A model generated the notes under the pieces. It was not told where the DNA came from, made no database searches, and saw only the letters and a program-made list of their open reading frames with translations. A stretch of 64,000 nt of DNA from Candidatus Dormiibacterota bacterium (GTDB taxonomy: Bacteria; Chloroflexota; Dormibacteria; Dormibacterales; Dormibacteraceae): positions 124,001-188,000 of the forward strand of contig JAMXLM010000018.1 of assembly GCA_024280995.1 (NCBI GenBank), in the 5' to 3' direction. The first letter of the stretch is position 1. Each line of letters begins with the position of its first letter. Of this stretch, positions 50,753 through 58,770 are shown in pieces. Made by a program: the position numbers and the translations under genes.

Positions 50753-53301
50753 GGGCACAGCCGGCAGCGCCGTCGCTCGGGGCGCGACGGGAACGCTCCC
50801 GACCTGACGCCCTCCGCAACCTCCGTGCCCTCTGACCTTGCGTCGCGCATCAACGCCGCGACGCCGTCGACACGGACCGACTCCCCGGAAGCGAGGTAGA
50901 CGACCTCGAGCTCGAGCGGGTCCAGGCCCAAGGCCGATTTCGCGCCGATCGCGTACATCGCCAGCTGCAGGTCGCGACGCCGCCGCGCAACCGGACGTCC
51001 GCTCTTGTAATCGACGATCCGCCAACCTTCGCCGGTCCTGTCGATGCGATCGATGACGCCACGCAGCGTCCAGCCCGACCCATTCGACTCGACCGCGACG
51101 CTGAACGGCTGCTCGACGTACTCGGGCGGCTGATCGAATCCGCCCCGCGCGCGAAACTCCTCGAGCTCGGCGGCGCCGTTACGCCTGAACGCCGGTGCGC
51201 GACGCCCGTCCGGAAACGTGACCTTGCTCCACACCTCGTCGTGAATTTCGCGCAGGCGCGACTCCGTGATGGCCGTTCCCTGCCGGCGCTCGTCGGCCGC
51301 CCGGCGCAGAACCTCGTGCAGGATCACGCCGTGGACAGCCTCCGCGCTCTGCGCCGCGGGCAGGTTCTGGACGTGGCGGTACCAGTACTGCCGTGGGCAG
51401 TCGCGATACATCGAGATCGCGCTGTAGGAAAGCTCGACGGGCTTTGAGCGCCCGTTGCTCGTCGGGGCTGGCTCGGCAACGACAACGCGCTCGATGACGC
51501 GGGTCGTCTCGACGCGGGCTTCTTCGATGAACCTCGATGGACGCCAGCGGCGGCCGCCCTCGTAGTGCTCGGCCCACGTCAGGTAGAGGGTTCGGCGGGC
51601 GCGGGTCATCGCGACGTAGAGCAGGCGCCGCTCCTCGGCGATGACGTCCTCGCGGCCGCGCACCAGCGGCTCGAGGACCGCCGGCGGCAGCTCGAAACGC
51701 GGCGAGCGACCCGACTGCGGCAGGCGACCTTCCACCAGCGCCGGCACGAAGACCGCCTCGAACTCGAGACCTTTCGATTGGTGGATGGTCATGACACGCA
51801 CCGCGTCACCGAGCTCGGTCGCCGGCGACTCCTCGTCCTCACCGGAGAGAAGGACGAGGTCAAGGTGGTGCATGAATGCCTCGAGAGAATGGTCCGGGGA
51901 GTCCTCGCAGAACTCAGCGATGGTCTCGCCGAAGCGCACCACCCTGGGGTTGGCGGGATAGCGCGAACGCTCCATCAGCTCGAAGAAGAGGTCGCGGACG
52001 TCGAGGCGCCTGGCTGCCTGCGCAAGCTCGGCCAGCAGCGGCAGGACCGCGGCGGCGGCCGGCCGCGCGAGGGCGATAGCGTCGCCCGGATCGCGGATCA
52101 CGCGGAGCATCGCGATCACGTCCTTGATCTCCGGGCGGTCGTGGAATCCGTGGCCGCCGATCACCACGTGCGGGACACCGGCGGCGGTCAGGGCCGCGGC
52201 GATCGGACGGGCAAGCGCGTTGGTCCGGCACAGCACCGCGATCGCCGACGGCTCCGTCCCGCCGGCGACGAGCCGCGCCGTCTCATCAGCGATGGCGGAC
52301 GCCTCGGCCTGCATGTCGCCGCACCGCCACAGCTCGACCGCGGGCCCGGCTTCCTCAGAGCGAAGCTGCTTCGGCAGGCGGTCCGGGTTGTGGGCGATCA
52401 GCCTCGCCGCGGCGCCGACGATGCGCCGGGAGCTTCGCCGGTTGCGTCCGAGCGTGATCGTCTGGGCGCCCGCGAAGGTGCCGACGAACCGCTCCAGGCT
52501 CGCGCGTGAGGCGCCGCGGAAACGGTAGATCGACTGGTCGTCGTCGCCGACGACGAACGGGTTCGACGAGCCACCGACCAGCTCGACGAGCCGCTCCTGG
52601 GAAAGGTTCAGGTCCTGGTACTCGTCGACCAGGACGTGCGGGTAGCGCGCCTGGTAGCGGCGGAGCAGCTCCGGATGCTTTGCCAACATGCGCACTGCCA
52701 GCAGCAGCAGGTCGTCGAAGTCCAGGAGCCGCCGCCTGCGGCATTCGAGCTCGTAGGCCTCAAACAACCGCAAGCACGCAGTCATCAGCTGACCGCGCTC
52801 GGCGTCTTCTGTCGACTGCGCCCAGCGCTCGAGTCGCTCGAGCGGGACGAGCTCTTGCTTCAGCCGCTCGAGCATCTGGAGCACCGGCCCGACGAGGTCG
52901 TCCGGCCGTTCATCGCCCGTCAGCGCGAGATCGCCGATCGACCACATCAGCTCGCGCGCGAGAATCCAGCGGTCGGCGCCGGTCACGATCCTGAAGCCGG
53001 CCGGCACCCCCACCGCCTGTCCGTCCTCACGCAACCAGCCCAGCGCGATCGAGTGGAAGGTTCCCACGGCCGGCGCGTCCGCCTCGATCAGCGACTCGAT
53101 CCGTTCGCGCATCTCGCCGGCGGCACGCTCGGTGAAGGTCATGACGAGGATCGAGCCCGGCGAAGCTCCCGCTTCGACCAGGCGGCGGAATCGTTCGGCG
53201 ATGACCGCCGTCTTGCCCGTTCCGGCGCCGGCGACGACGCGCACCGGCGACCCCGTGACCGCCGCGGCGGCGAGCTGGTCCCGGCCGAGCTTGAGCTTCA
53301 T
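50722..53301 (-). CDS. UvrD/AddA-like helicase fused to a RecB-family nuclease with Fe-S site
   Basis: 859 residues. Superfamily 1 helicase motifs: VVAGAGTGKTAVI (about 23-35), TFTERAAGEMRERI, VDEYQDLNLSQ (about 238), VVGDDDQSIYRFRGA (about 260-274), VMTIHQSKGLEFEAVFVP and LLYVAMTRARRTLYL. C-terminal nuclease: SAISMYRDCPRQYWYRH (Cys), GVIDRIDRTGEGWRIVDYKSG (split; PD-(D/E)XK acidic residues and Lys), DLQLAMYAIG, and RCRLCPYRLACPDAL (three Cys). The four Cys resemble the 4Fe-4S cluster of AddB. Thus a PcrA-Cas4-like DNA repair protein. ATG overlaps the dciA stop (ATGA). Confidence 0.92.
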   Translation of the reverse strand: MKLKLGRDQLAAAAVTGSPVRVVAGAGTGKTAVIAERFRRLVEAGASPGSILVMTFTERAAGEMRERIESLIEADAPAVGTFHSIALGWLREDGQAVGVPAGFRIVTGADRWILARELMWSIGDLALTGDERPDDLVGPVLQMLERLKQELVPLERLERWAQSTEDAERGQLMTACLRLFEAYELECRRRRLLDFDDLLLLAVRMLAKHPELLRRYQARYPHVLVDEYQDLNLSQERLVELVGGSSNPFVVGDDDQSIYRFRGASRASLERFVGTFAGAQTITLGRNRRSSRRIVGAAARLIAHNPDRLPKQLRSEEAGPAVELWRCGDMQAEASAIADETARLVAGGTEPSAIAVLCRTNALARPIAAALTAAGVPHVVIGGHGFHDRPEIKDVIAMLRVIRDPGDAIALARPAAAAVLPLLAELAQAARRLDVRDLFFELMERSRYPANPRVVRFGETIAEFCEDSPDHSLEAFMHHLDLVLLSGEDEESPATELGDAVRVMTIHQSKGLEFEAVFVPALVEGRLPQSGRSPRFELPPAVLEPLVRGREDVIAEERRLLYVAMTRARRTLYLTWAEHYEGGRRWRPSRFIEEARVETTRVIERVVVAEPAPTSNGRSKPVELSYSAISMYRDCPRQYWYRHVQNLPAAQSAEAVHGVILHEVLRRAADERRQGTAITESRLREIHDEVWSKVTFPDGRRAPAFRRNGAAELEEFRARGGFDQPPEYVEQPFSVAVESNGSGWTLRGVIDRIDRTGEGWRIVDYKSGRPVARRRRDLQLAMYAIGAKSALGLDPLELEVVYLASGESVRVDGVAALMRDARSEGTEVAEGVRSGAFPSRPERRRCRLCPYRLACPDAL

Positions 53302-53594
53302 CGAGGTGTCGGTCGCCCGATCCGGACCCTCAGAGCGCGCACCTTGCGTCCGAGCTCGGGTCGGTTCAACCGGACGAGGATCGTCTCAGCGTCGAGCCGG
53401 AGCTGGTGCGCCAGCGCCGGGCTGGACGTCGTCACGAGCAGAGTCCCGGAATGGAGCTCGACCTCGTCGCAAAGCACCGCGACGTCTGGGCCGATCAAAG
53501 CCTTGAACGCGGCGACCACCTGGCTGCCGAGAAGCCTCGCCCCGCCGGGCTGCCGGCGGAGTATGCGCGGCAGGATATTACCCAGCTTATCCAC
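53298..53594 (-). CDS. dciA: DciA-like DUF721 protein, probable helicase loader
   Basis: 98 residues, DUF721 family. GNILPRILRRQPGGARLLG (about 5-23), VVAAFKALIGPDVAVLC, and LVTTSSPALAHQLRLDAETILVRLN (split) match the DUF721 KH-like domain. Members (DciA) work in DnaB loading in bacteria lacking DnaC. GTG 53594 begins VDKLGNIL; it overlaps the recF stop within a perfect DnaA box. Its stop overlaps the helicase start. Placement between recF and a helicase near the origin supports the assignment. Confidence 0.85.
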   Translation of the reverse strand: MDKLGNILPRILRRQPGGARLLGSQVVAAFKALIGPDVAVLCDEVELHSGTLLVTTSSPALAHQLRLDAETILVRLNRPELGRKVRALRVRIGRPTPR

Positions 53595-53595
53595 A
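53587..53595. promoter_or_regulatory. Perfect DnaA box TTATCCACA at the recF-dciA junction
   Basis: TTATCCACA on the plus strand (TGTGGATAA on the minus strand) is the consensus DnaA-binding 9-mer. It covers the recF stop (TAA at 53587-53589) and the dciA GTG (53592-53594), about 4 kb from the presumed origin. Confidence 0.75.
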
Positions 53596-54672
53596 GGCCT
53601 CGATCGTCCCCGAATCCACCGTCCAGACCATCGCGGTCGCAATCAGATCGGGCGGGAACGGACCCGCCTCGACTGACGTGACGACGACCTGGCCGCCGGC
53701 TGAAACTTCCTTCAACAGCGCCGCGCGGCGCTCCCCGTCCAGCTCGGAAAGCACGTCGTCCAGCAAGAGCACGGGACGCTCGCCTGCGCGCCGCTCGATC
53801 AGAGCGGCTTCAGCGAGCTTCAGGCTCACGACCGCGGTCCGCTGCTGACCCTGCGAGCCGTACGACCGTGCCTCCTTGCCGTCGAGCAGAATGCTCAGGT
53901 CGTCGCGGTGCGGACCGATGCTCGTCGAGCCTCGGCGGAGGTCTTCCGCGAGCGAGTTATTCACAGCTTCGGCCAGGTTTTCCGGAGGGCCCTCGTAGCG
54001 GATTTCGAGGCTCTCTCCGGCTGCAATCTGGCTGTGACAACGGGCGGCTTCAGGTTCGAGCTCGAACACGGCTTTGGCGCGCGCGTCAACGATCTCGGTC
54101 GCGACCTGCACAAGCTCCTGGTTCCACGCCTCGAGCATGTCCTCGCCGCCTTCACCCGCGGCGATGCGCTTGAGCAGGCTGTTGCGCTGCTCCAGGATCC
54201 GGCGCAGTCCGGAGAGGGCGCGGGCGTAGCCAGGCTGGACCTGCACCAGCATCTGGTTGAGGAAGCGCCGTCGCAGCTCTGGACCGCCTTTGACCAACCC
54301 CAGGTCGTCGGGCCAGAAAAGGACCACCCGAAAGTGACCTGGCAGGTCGAAGGCGCGACGGCGGGCTCCGTCGACCTCGATCGCGCGGCGGGTACGTTCG
54401 CCGTCGACGTCGAGCGCGATGGACAGCTGGCGCACGGTGCCGTCCGTCTCTACCTCGGCCTCCATCCGGGAGCCGGGGCCGACCGGGCCGACGAGCTCGT
54501 GCTCCCGCCGGGCGCGGGGCGAGGACGACAGCGCAAGCATTGCCACGGCCTCGAGCAGGTTGGTCTTGCCCTGGCCGTTGGGACCGATGAACACGTTGAC
54601 GCCCGGCCCTGGCACGAGGTCCAGCTGCGCGTAGTTCCGATGGTTGCGGAGACGTAAGCGACGAAGGCGCGT
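53587..54672 (-). CDS. recF: DNA recombination/repair protein RecF, ACG start
   Basis: ABC-type ATPase that loads RecA at gaps. 361 residues with ACG as the first codon. RLRRLRLRNHRNYAQL aligns position-for-position with the N-terminus of E. coli and B. subtilis RecF, FIGPNGQGKTNLLEAVAML is the Walker A region, TSIGPHRDDLSILLDG, YGSQGQQRTAVVSLKLAEA (signature-like) and PVLLLDDVLSELD (Walker B) follow. An in-frame TAA stands directly before ACG and the first standard start, GTG 54615, would delete the first beta strand. GGGAGG lies nine bases upstream of ACG. The gene shares a DnaA box with dciA. Confidence 0.92.
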   Translation of the reverse strand, partial: TRLRRLRLRNHRNYAQLDLVPGPGVNVFIGPNGQGKTNLLEAVAMLALSSSPRARREHELVGPVGPGSRMEAEVETDGTVRQLSIALDVDGERTRRAIEVDGARRRAFDLPGHFRVVLFWPDDLGLVKGGPELRRRFLNQMLVQVQPGYARALSGLRRILEQRNSLLKRIAAGEGGEDMLEAWNQELVQVATEIVDARAKAVFELEPEAARCHSQIAAGESLEIRYEGPPENLAEAVNNSLAEDLRRGSTSIGPHRDDLSILLDGKEARSYGSQGQQRTAVVSLKLAEAALIERRAGERPVLLLDDVLSELDGERRAALLKEVSAGGQVVVTSVEAGPFPPDLIATAMVWTVDSGTIEACG

Positions 54673-54700
54673 TTAACCACGCCTCCCGTACCGTTGGGGT

Positions 54701-54739
54701 CCCCGCGAAATCACAGGCGCAGCCTCCGATTTCGTGGGG
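54701..54739. other. Long hairpin between dnaN and recF
   Basis: 54701-54712 pairs with 54728-54739 over 12 positions (one G-T in plus-strand reading, A-C in the mRNA), enclosing a second 4-bp stem AGGC/GCCT with a 3-nt loop. It fills the space directly after the dnaN stop, on the 5' side of recF. No T-run follows, so it is more likely a processing or translation element than a terminator. Confidence 0.65.
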
Positions 54740-55858
54740 CTACGACATTGCCACCCGCACGGGCATGATCACGTAGAGGTAGTGCTCCTTGCCCGGCGGT
54801 CGCATCAGCCCCGGGCTGAGAGGTCCGTCGAAGAGCAGCTCGACCTCATCCTCTCCAATCACCCCGAGGGCATCCAGGACGTAGCGGGCGTTGAACGCGA
54901 TCTGGATGTCTGTTCCATCGACGTTGGCGGTCATCTCCGCCTTGCTGTCCCCCACCTCGTTGGTGGTGGCCGACAGCGTGAGCGCGCCCGAGGCCGCCTT
55001 GAGGCGGATCACGTTCGCGCTGTCCCGGGCGAACAGCGACACCGCCCGGACGGTCTGGGTTAGCTCGGAGGTCGAGACCCGGACGGTGGTCGAGCTCTTG
55101 CTGGGGATAACTTGTGCGTAGTTTGGATACTTCCCGTCGATAAGCCTCGAGGTCAGCTCGGAGCTGCCGGCGCGGAAGAAGACCTGGTTGCGGGCTTTCG
55201 AGATGATCACCTCGACCTTTCCCGGCTCACCCTTGAGCACCCGGGCCAGCTCGGCCAGCGCCCGGGCCGGGACGATCAAGCTAGCCTCGAGGTCGGTAGA
55301 GCCGGCCGCGGCCAGCTTGCGCACCGCCAGCCGGTGACCGTCCGTCGCCGCCAGCGTCAGGTTGCCACCCTGCACCTGGACGAGCACACCGGTCAGCACC
55401 GGTCGCGCCTCGTCGGTCGATGCCGCCATCTGGGTCTGCTCGACCGCGCGCACCAGGTCGTCGAGAGCCACCTCGAGGCGGTCGCCCTCGTCCGGACGCG
55501 GTCCGGGCGGGAACTCTTCCGCCTCGATGCACTTGATGTGCGTGTCGAACCGCGCGCAGCGGAGGTTCAGCGACTGGGTCGCCGGATCGAGAGTCATCTC
55601 CAGGTCCTCGTCGGGCAGCGTGCCGACGAAGTCGGTCAGCAGTCGGGCCGGCGCGGTGGTCGAGCCTTCGGATCCGATCTCAGCGGGGACAAGCTTGCGG
55701 ATCCCGATCTCTAGGTTGGTCGCGGTGAGGGCCAATCCTTCCGACGTGGTCTCGATGAGGATGTTGTTCAGGATGGGCAGAGTCGTCCGGCTCGAGATCG
55801 CCCGCGAGACGACCTGGAGAGCCTGGCCCAAAACCGCCGGCCTGCACGTGACCTTCAT
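54740..55858 (-). CDS. dnaN: DNA polymerase III sliding clamp (beta)
   Basis: Ring-shaped processivity factor. 372 residues, three repeated clamp domains. MKVTCRPAVLGQALQVVSRAI begins domain 1; SSRTTLPILNNILIE is typical; the middle domain has ATDGHRLAVRKL; the C-terminal domain ends LLFDGPLSPGLMRP and the final YVIMPVRVAMS, matching the usual P-V/M-R-L end. ATG 55858 was chosen over a GTG/TTG 27 bases earlier because MKVTC is the family start. Cotranscribed with recF but with a hairpin between. The promoter must lie in the spacer to dnaA. Confidence 0.97.
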   Translation of the reverse strand: MKVTCRPAVLGQALQVVSRAISSRTTLPILNNILIETTSEGLALTATNLEIGIRKLVPAEIGSEGSTTAPARLLTDFVGTLPDEDLEMTLDPATQSLNLRCARFDTHIKCIEAEEFPPGPRPDEGDRLEVALDDLVRAVEQTQMAASTDEARPVLTGVLVQVQGGNLTLAATDGHRLAVRKLAAAGSTDLEASLIVPARALAELARVLKGEPGKVEVIISKARNQVFFRAGSSELTSRLIDGKYPNYAQVIPSKSSTTVRVSTSELTQTVRAVSLFARDSANVIRLKAASGALTLSATTNEVGDSKAEMTANVDGTDIQIAFNARYVLDALGVIGEDEVELLFDGPLSPGLMRPPGKEHYLYVIMPVRVAMS

Positions 55859-56129
55859 TTGAGATGTGAGCACTTTGGCATTCAAGACAGTTGTCCCCCG
55901 TTCTTCGTGTTTCTCGTGATTGAAAGGATCCGTAACCGATAACAGTAAGCGCTGTGCGGACTGTGGATGTCGAGATCATTTACAGATCGAAACGGCCGGT
56001 GGAGAAGCTCTGGGGAACCGGCCCACGATCCGTCGTCGCCTGTTGATTCCATGGGATGGAAGTGGGTGCGGTCCAGTTGCGCACGGTGCGTCCCAAGGCG
56101 GTTCTGAAAAGCTGTGGAGACGGCGCGGC
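55859..56129. other. dnaN-dnaA spacer with DnaA-box-like sites
   Basis: No gene is supported in these 271 bp. Two DnaA-box-like sequences occur: TGTGGATGT (55972-55980) and TGTGGAGAC (56113-56121). A 7-bp inverted repeat GGCCGGT/ACCGGCC flanks a 20-bp stretch near 56000. This spacer may contain part of the origin and the dnaN promoter. Confidence 0.5.
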
Positions 56130-57497
56130 TCACTGGACGTAGAGCTTCTCGCGAATCGCCTGGACCTCGTAGCGCAGCCGCTCGTCCTCCTTCAACTCGT
56201 TGGCGATCTTCTCGATGGAGTGCAGCGCGGTGGTGTGGTCGCGGCCGCCGAAGGCCTTGCCGATCGCGGGCAGTGACGATGGCGTCTCTTCGCGGACGAG
56301 GTACATGGCGACCTGGCGGGGGAACACGATGTGCTTGTCGCGCCGCTTGCCTTTCATGTCTTCGAGCGTGACGTTGTAGTAGTCGGCGACCAGGACCTGG
56401 ATGCGCTCGACGTTGATCGGCTTGCGCGTGCCGGCGGGGATGATGTCCGACAGAAGCCGCGCCGCCTCTTCCTCGTCGACCTGTCGCTGGTGCACGGCGG
56501 CGAAGGCCTGCACCCTTGTCAGCGCGCCTTCGAGCTCGCGGATGTTGCGCTGAACCTTGTGGGCGATGAAGGTCAGCACGTCTTCGGCGATGAGGCTTCC
56601 GTTGTCGCCCAGCTTGGAGTGAAGGATCGCCAGGCGAGTCTCGAAATCCGCCGGCTGGATGTCGGCGATCAGCCCCCACTCGAACCGCGAGCGGAGCCGG
56701 TCCTCGAGGGTCGGGATCTCTTTGGGCGGACGGTCGGACGAGATGACGATCTGCTTGTTGATCTCGTGCAGCGCGTTGAAGGTGTGGAAGAACTCTTCCT
56801 TGGTCCTGTCCTTGCCGGCAAGGAACTGGACGTCGTCGATCAGCAGGACGTCGACGGTTCGGTACTTGTGCCGGAACTCTCCCATCCTTGCGGTGGCGAT
56901 CGAGCTGATCACCTCGTTGGTGAACTGCTCCGAGGTCAGGTAGACCACGCGCTTGCGGGGGAAGCGGTCGTGGACCTCGTGACCGATGGCGTGCATGAGG
57001 TGGGTCTTGCCGAGTCCCACGCCTCCGTAGAGGAAGAGCGGGTTGTAGCTGTCGCCCGGGGCTTCGGCCACCGCCTTCGCAGCAGCGTGCGCGAACTGCG
57101 AGTTGTGGCCGACGACGAATGATGAAAACCGAAAGCGCCCATTCAGCTCGGACGGTGCAATCGTGGGTTCGGCCGTCGCGTCGACACCGTTCTCGTGTCC
57201 GTTCTCGGACGGATGGTCGTCGTCGTCGAACGCGTGCGCGTGGCGGTGGGTGGACGGCGCGATCACGAAGTCGATGTCGACCTCCGCTCCTGTGACCGCC
57301 TGCAGCGTCTCCTGGATCAATCCTGAAAACCGGTCTTCGAGCCAGTCCTTGGCCAGCTTGCTCGGCACGCCGATGCGAAATGTGCCGCCGTCGGCCGACA
57401 CCACCGACGTGTTCTTGAGCCACATGTCGTAGGTGCGTTTCGCCAGTTGAAAGCGAAGCTCCTCCTGCACCTGTGACCAGATCTGGTCCTGATTCAA
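56130..57497 (-). CDS. dnaA: Chromosomal replication initiator DnaA
   Basis: Origin-binding AAA+ protein of 455 residues. Domain I (about 1-85) begins MNQDQIWSQVQEELRFQL; a linker rich in His and Asp (AHAFDDDDHPSENGHENG) is domain II; domain III has Walker A LYGGVGLGKTHLMHAI (about 155-170), VDVLLIDDVQFLAGKDRTKEEFFHTFN (split) with Walker B, and the sensor RLRSRFEWGLIADIQ (Arg finger); domain IV has the HTH ALPAIG-like SSLPAIGKAFGGRDHTTALHSIEKI (split), with signature GGRDHTTALH. TTG start. Runs away from the intergenic region that holds six DnaA boxes. Confidence 0.98.
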   Translation of the reverse strand: MNQDQIWSQVQEELRFQLAKRTYDMWLKNTSVVSADGGTFRIGVPSKLAKDWLEDRFSGLIQETLQAVTGAEVDIDFVIAPSTHRHAHAFDDDDHPSENGHENGVDATAEPTIAPSELNGRFRFSSFVVGHNSQFAHAAAKAVAEAPGDSYNPLFLYGGVGLGKTHLMHAIGHEVHDRFPRKRVVYLTSEQFTNEVISSIATARMGEFRHKYRTVDVLLIDDVQFLAGKDRTKEEFFHTFNALHEINKQIVISSDRPPKEIPTLEDRLRSRFEWGLIADIQPADFETRLAILHSKLGDNGSLIAEDVLTFIAHKVQRNIRELEGALTRVQAFAAVHQRQVDEEEAARLLSDIIPAGTRKPINVERIQVLVADYYNVTLEDMKGKRRDKHIVFPRQVAMYLVREETPSSLPAIGKAFGGRDHTTALHSIEKIANELKEDERLRYEVQAIREKLYVQ

Positions 57498-58028
57498 GCC
57501 ACCACCCCCTTTTCCTTTCCCGTCTGGCGTCGTCGCCTGTGGATTGGCGACTCTGGCCCTGTGGACCGCCAGCCTTGCGATCCTGCAAAACTTGTGGACA
57601 AGCTGGGGTCAACCAGTCCGCGTTCGGCGCCCGCGGCGCAACCCATGGAGCGACCCCAGGATCGCGCTCCGGGCCCCCGCGGATTCGACCGAAGCTCTTC
57701 GAGCATGAGCTCCGCCTCCTTGGTGCCTTGTGGAAAAGAGCGGACGGGATTTCCACAGGCGGGCGGGGCCGGTCTGTCCGAAATCCGCTATCCGGTCGAT
57801 CCCGAAATATGGAAGCGGCGCTGTGCGACTAAATGTTGCTTACTTGTGAGAATTGGTTAAGAACGCCGTCGCGATTTGTACTGGAAGTTGGCCTAGCGCG
57901 TTATCTCTTGGCTTCCGGCCGGGAACTTTAACACCGGCCTGTGGATACCGCAAGGCACATCGCGCACGTGATGAAGTGATAGAGCCGATATCACGGATGG
58001 CGATTTGTGGCTCCGGTACACTGGCGCG
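57498..58028. other. Presumed replication origin (oriC) between dnaA and rpmH
   Basis: 531 bp without a supported gene. DnaA-box-like 9-mers: TGTGGATTG (57538), TGTGGACCG (57560), TGTGGACAA (57593), TGTGGAAAA (57729), the reverse ATTTCCACA (57749), and TGTGGATAC (57940). The most AT-rich stretch, about 57826-57862 (AAATGTTGCTTACTTGTGAG then AATTGGTTAAG), is a candidate unwinding element. Genes diverge from here in both directions, and the layout rpmH-rnpA-yidC versus dnaA-dnaN-recF is the usual one around bacterial origins. The rpmH promoter lies at the right edge. Confidence 0.8.
58017..58022 (+). promoter_or_regulatory. -10 box (TACACT) of rpmH
   Basis: TACACT, GGCGCG (6 nt), then ATC, the first codon of the conserved L34 sequence. 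The 6-nt spacing matches the leaderless promoters of the cupin, folP and orphan regulator genes. Confidence 0.55.
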
Positions 58029-58160
58029 ATCAAAAGGACCTATCAACCAAAGAAACGCTACCGCCGGCGCGTCCATGGATTCCTGCGCCGGATGAGCACG
58101 CGCGGCGGCGCCCGCGTGCTTCGCAACCGTCGCCGCAAGGGCCGGGAGCGCCTCGCCTAA
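58029..58160 (+). CDS. rpmH: 50S ribosomal protein L34, ATC start
   Basis: 43 residues, [20 protein letters not shown] then [20 protein letters not shown], unmistakable L34. The usual Met codon in front of KRTYQPK is ATC here. TACACT lies six bases before it as a -10 box. An in-frame TTG 24 bases earlier would add eight residues (LWLRYTGA), but these would extend the normally buried L34 N-terminus and the -10 box would lie inside the coding region. Thus an ATC-initiated leaderless message is likely, not proven. rnpA follows 29 bp later. Confidence 0.93.
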   Translation: MKRTYQPKKRYRRRVHGFLRRMSTRGGARVLRNRRRKGRERLA

Positions 58161-58189
58161 ACGTCGCGCGCGCGGATGGCGCAGTTCCA

Positions 58190-58561
58190 ATGAAGCGTAG
58201 GCTCAGGCTCAGGCGGCGTTCGGAATTTCAGTCGGCGATCAGCGGCAAACGGTTCCACAGCGGCCGCGCCCTGGTCGGTTTCGCCGTTCCCGGCGCCGGG
58301 CCGGAGAGTCGAGTTGGGGTGACAGTGAGCCGGGGGATCAAGACTTCGATCGAGCGCAACCGCGCCCGCCGGCGTCTGCGCGAGGTGACCAGGGCGGAAA
58401 TGCTCGCGCCTGATTCGACCCTGCGTCGCCTGGGAATACGATATGACGTGGTCCTGATCGCCCGCCCTGGGGCGCTCGAGGTGTCGTTCGCCGAGCTCAG
58501 GGCGGAGGCTTCGTTGGCTGCGACCAGGCTCGCCAGTTTGACGCCATCCAATTTGACATGA
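58190..58561 (+). CDS. rnpA: Ribonuclease P protein component
   Basis: Basic protein subunit of RNase P, needed for tRNA 5' maturation. 123 residues. [20 protein letters not shown] opens with the RNase P pattern, followed by [41 protein letters not shown] (split about 27-67), which contains the RNR motif [11 protein letters not shown]. The usual position after rpmH confirms it. The gene ends ATGA with the yidD start overlapping. The RNA subunit gene is not found here. Confidence 0.94.
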   Translation: MKRRLRLRRRSEFQSAISGKRFHSGRALVGFAVPGAGPESRVGVTVSRGIKTSIERNRARRRLREVTRAEMLAPDSTLRRLGIRYDVVLIARPGALEVSFAELRAEASLAATRLASLTPSNLT

Positions 58562-58767
58562 CGAAGCTGTTCCTTCTTTTGATCCGCGGATACCAGCTGA
58601 CCCTTTCCCGCGTCATGCCACCCTCGTGTCGCTACTACCCCTCCTGCTCGCACTACACGTACGAGGCGGTCGAGCGGTATGGATGGCTCAAGGGTGGATG
58701 GATGGGCGCTGCGCGCATCGCACGCTGCCATCCGTTCGCGGCGGGCGGGTACGATCCGGTGCCCTGA
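58558..58767 (+). CDS. yidD: Membrane protein insertion efficiency factor YidD
   Basis: 69 residues, one amphipathic/hydrophobic N-terminus ([14 protein letters not shown]) then the conserved Cys-rich block [26 protein letters not shown] (split) and [14 protein letters not shown], typical of YidD. Associates with membrane protein insertion. The ATG overlaps rnpA, and yidC starts 4 bases downstream, so the group is a standard operon. Confidence 0.94.
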   Translation: MTKLFLLLIRGYQLTLSRVMPPSCRYYPSCSHYTYEAVERYGWLKGGWMGAARIARCHPFAAGGYDPVP

Positions 58768-58770
58768 CCC

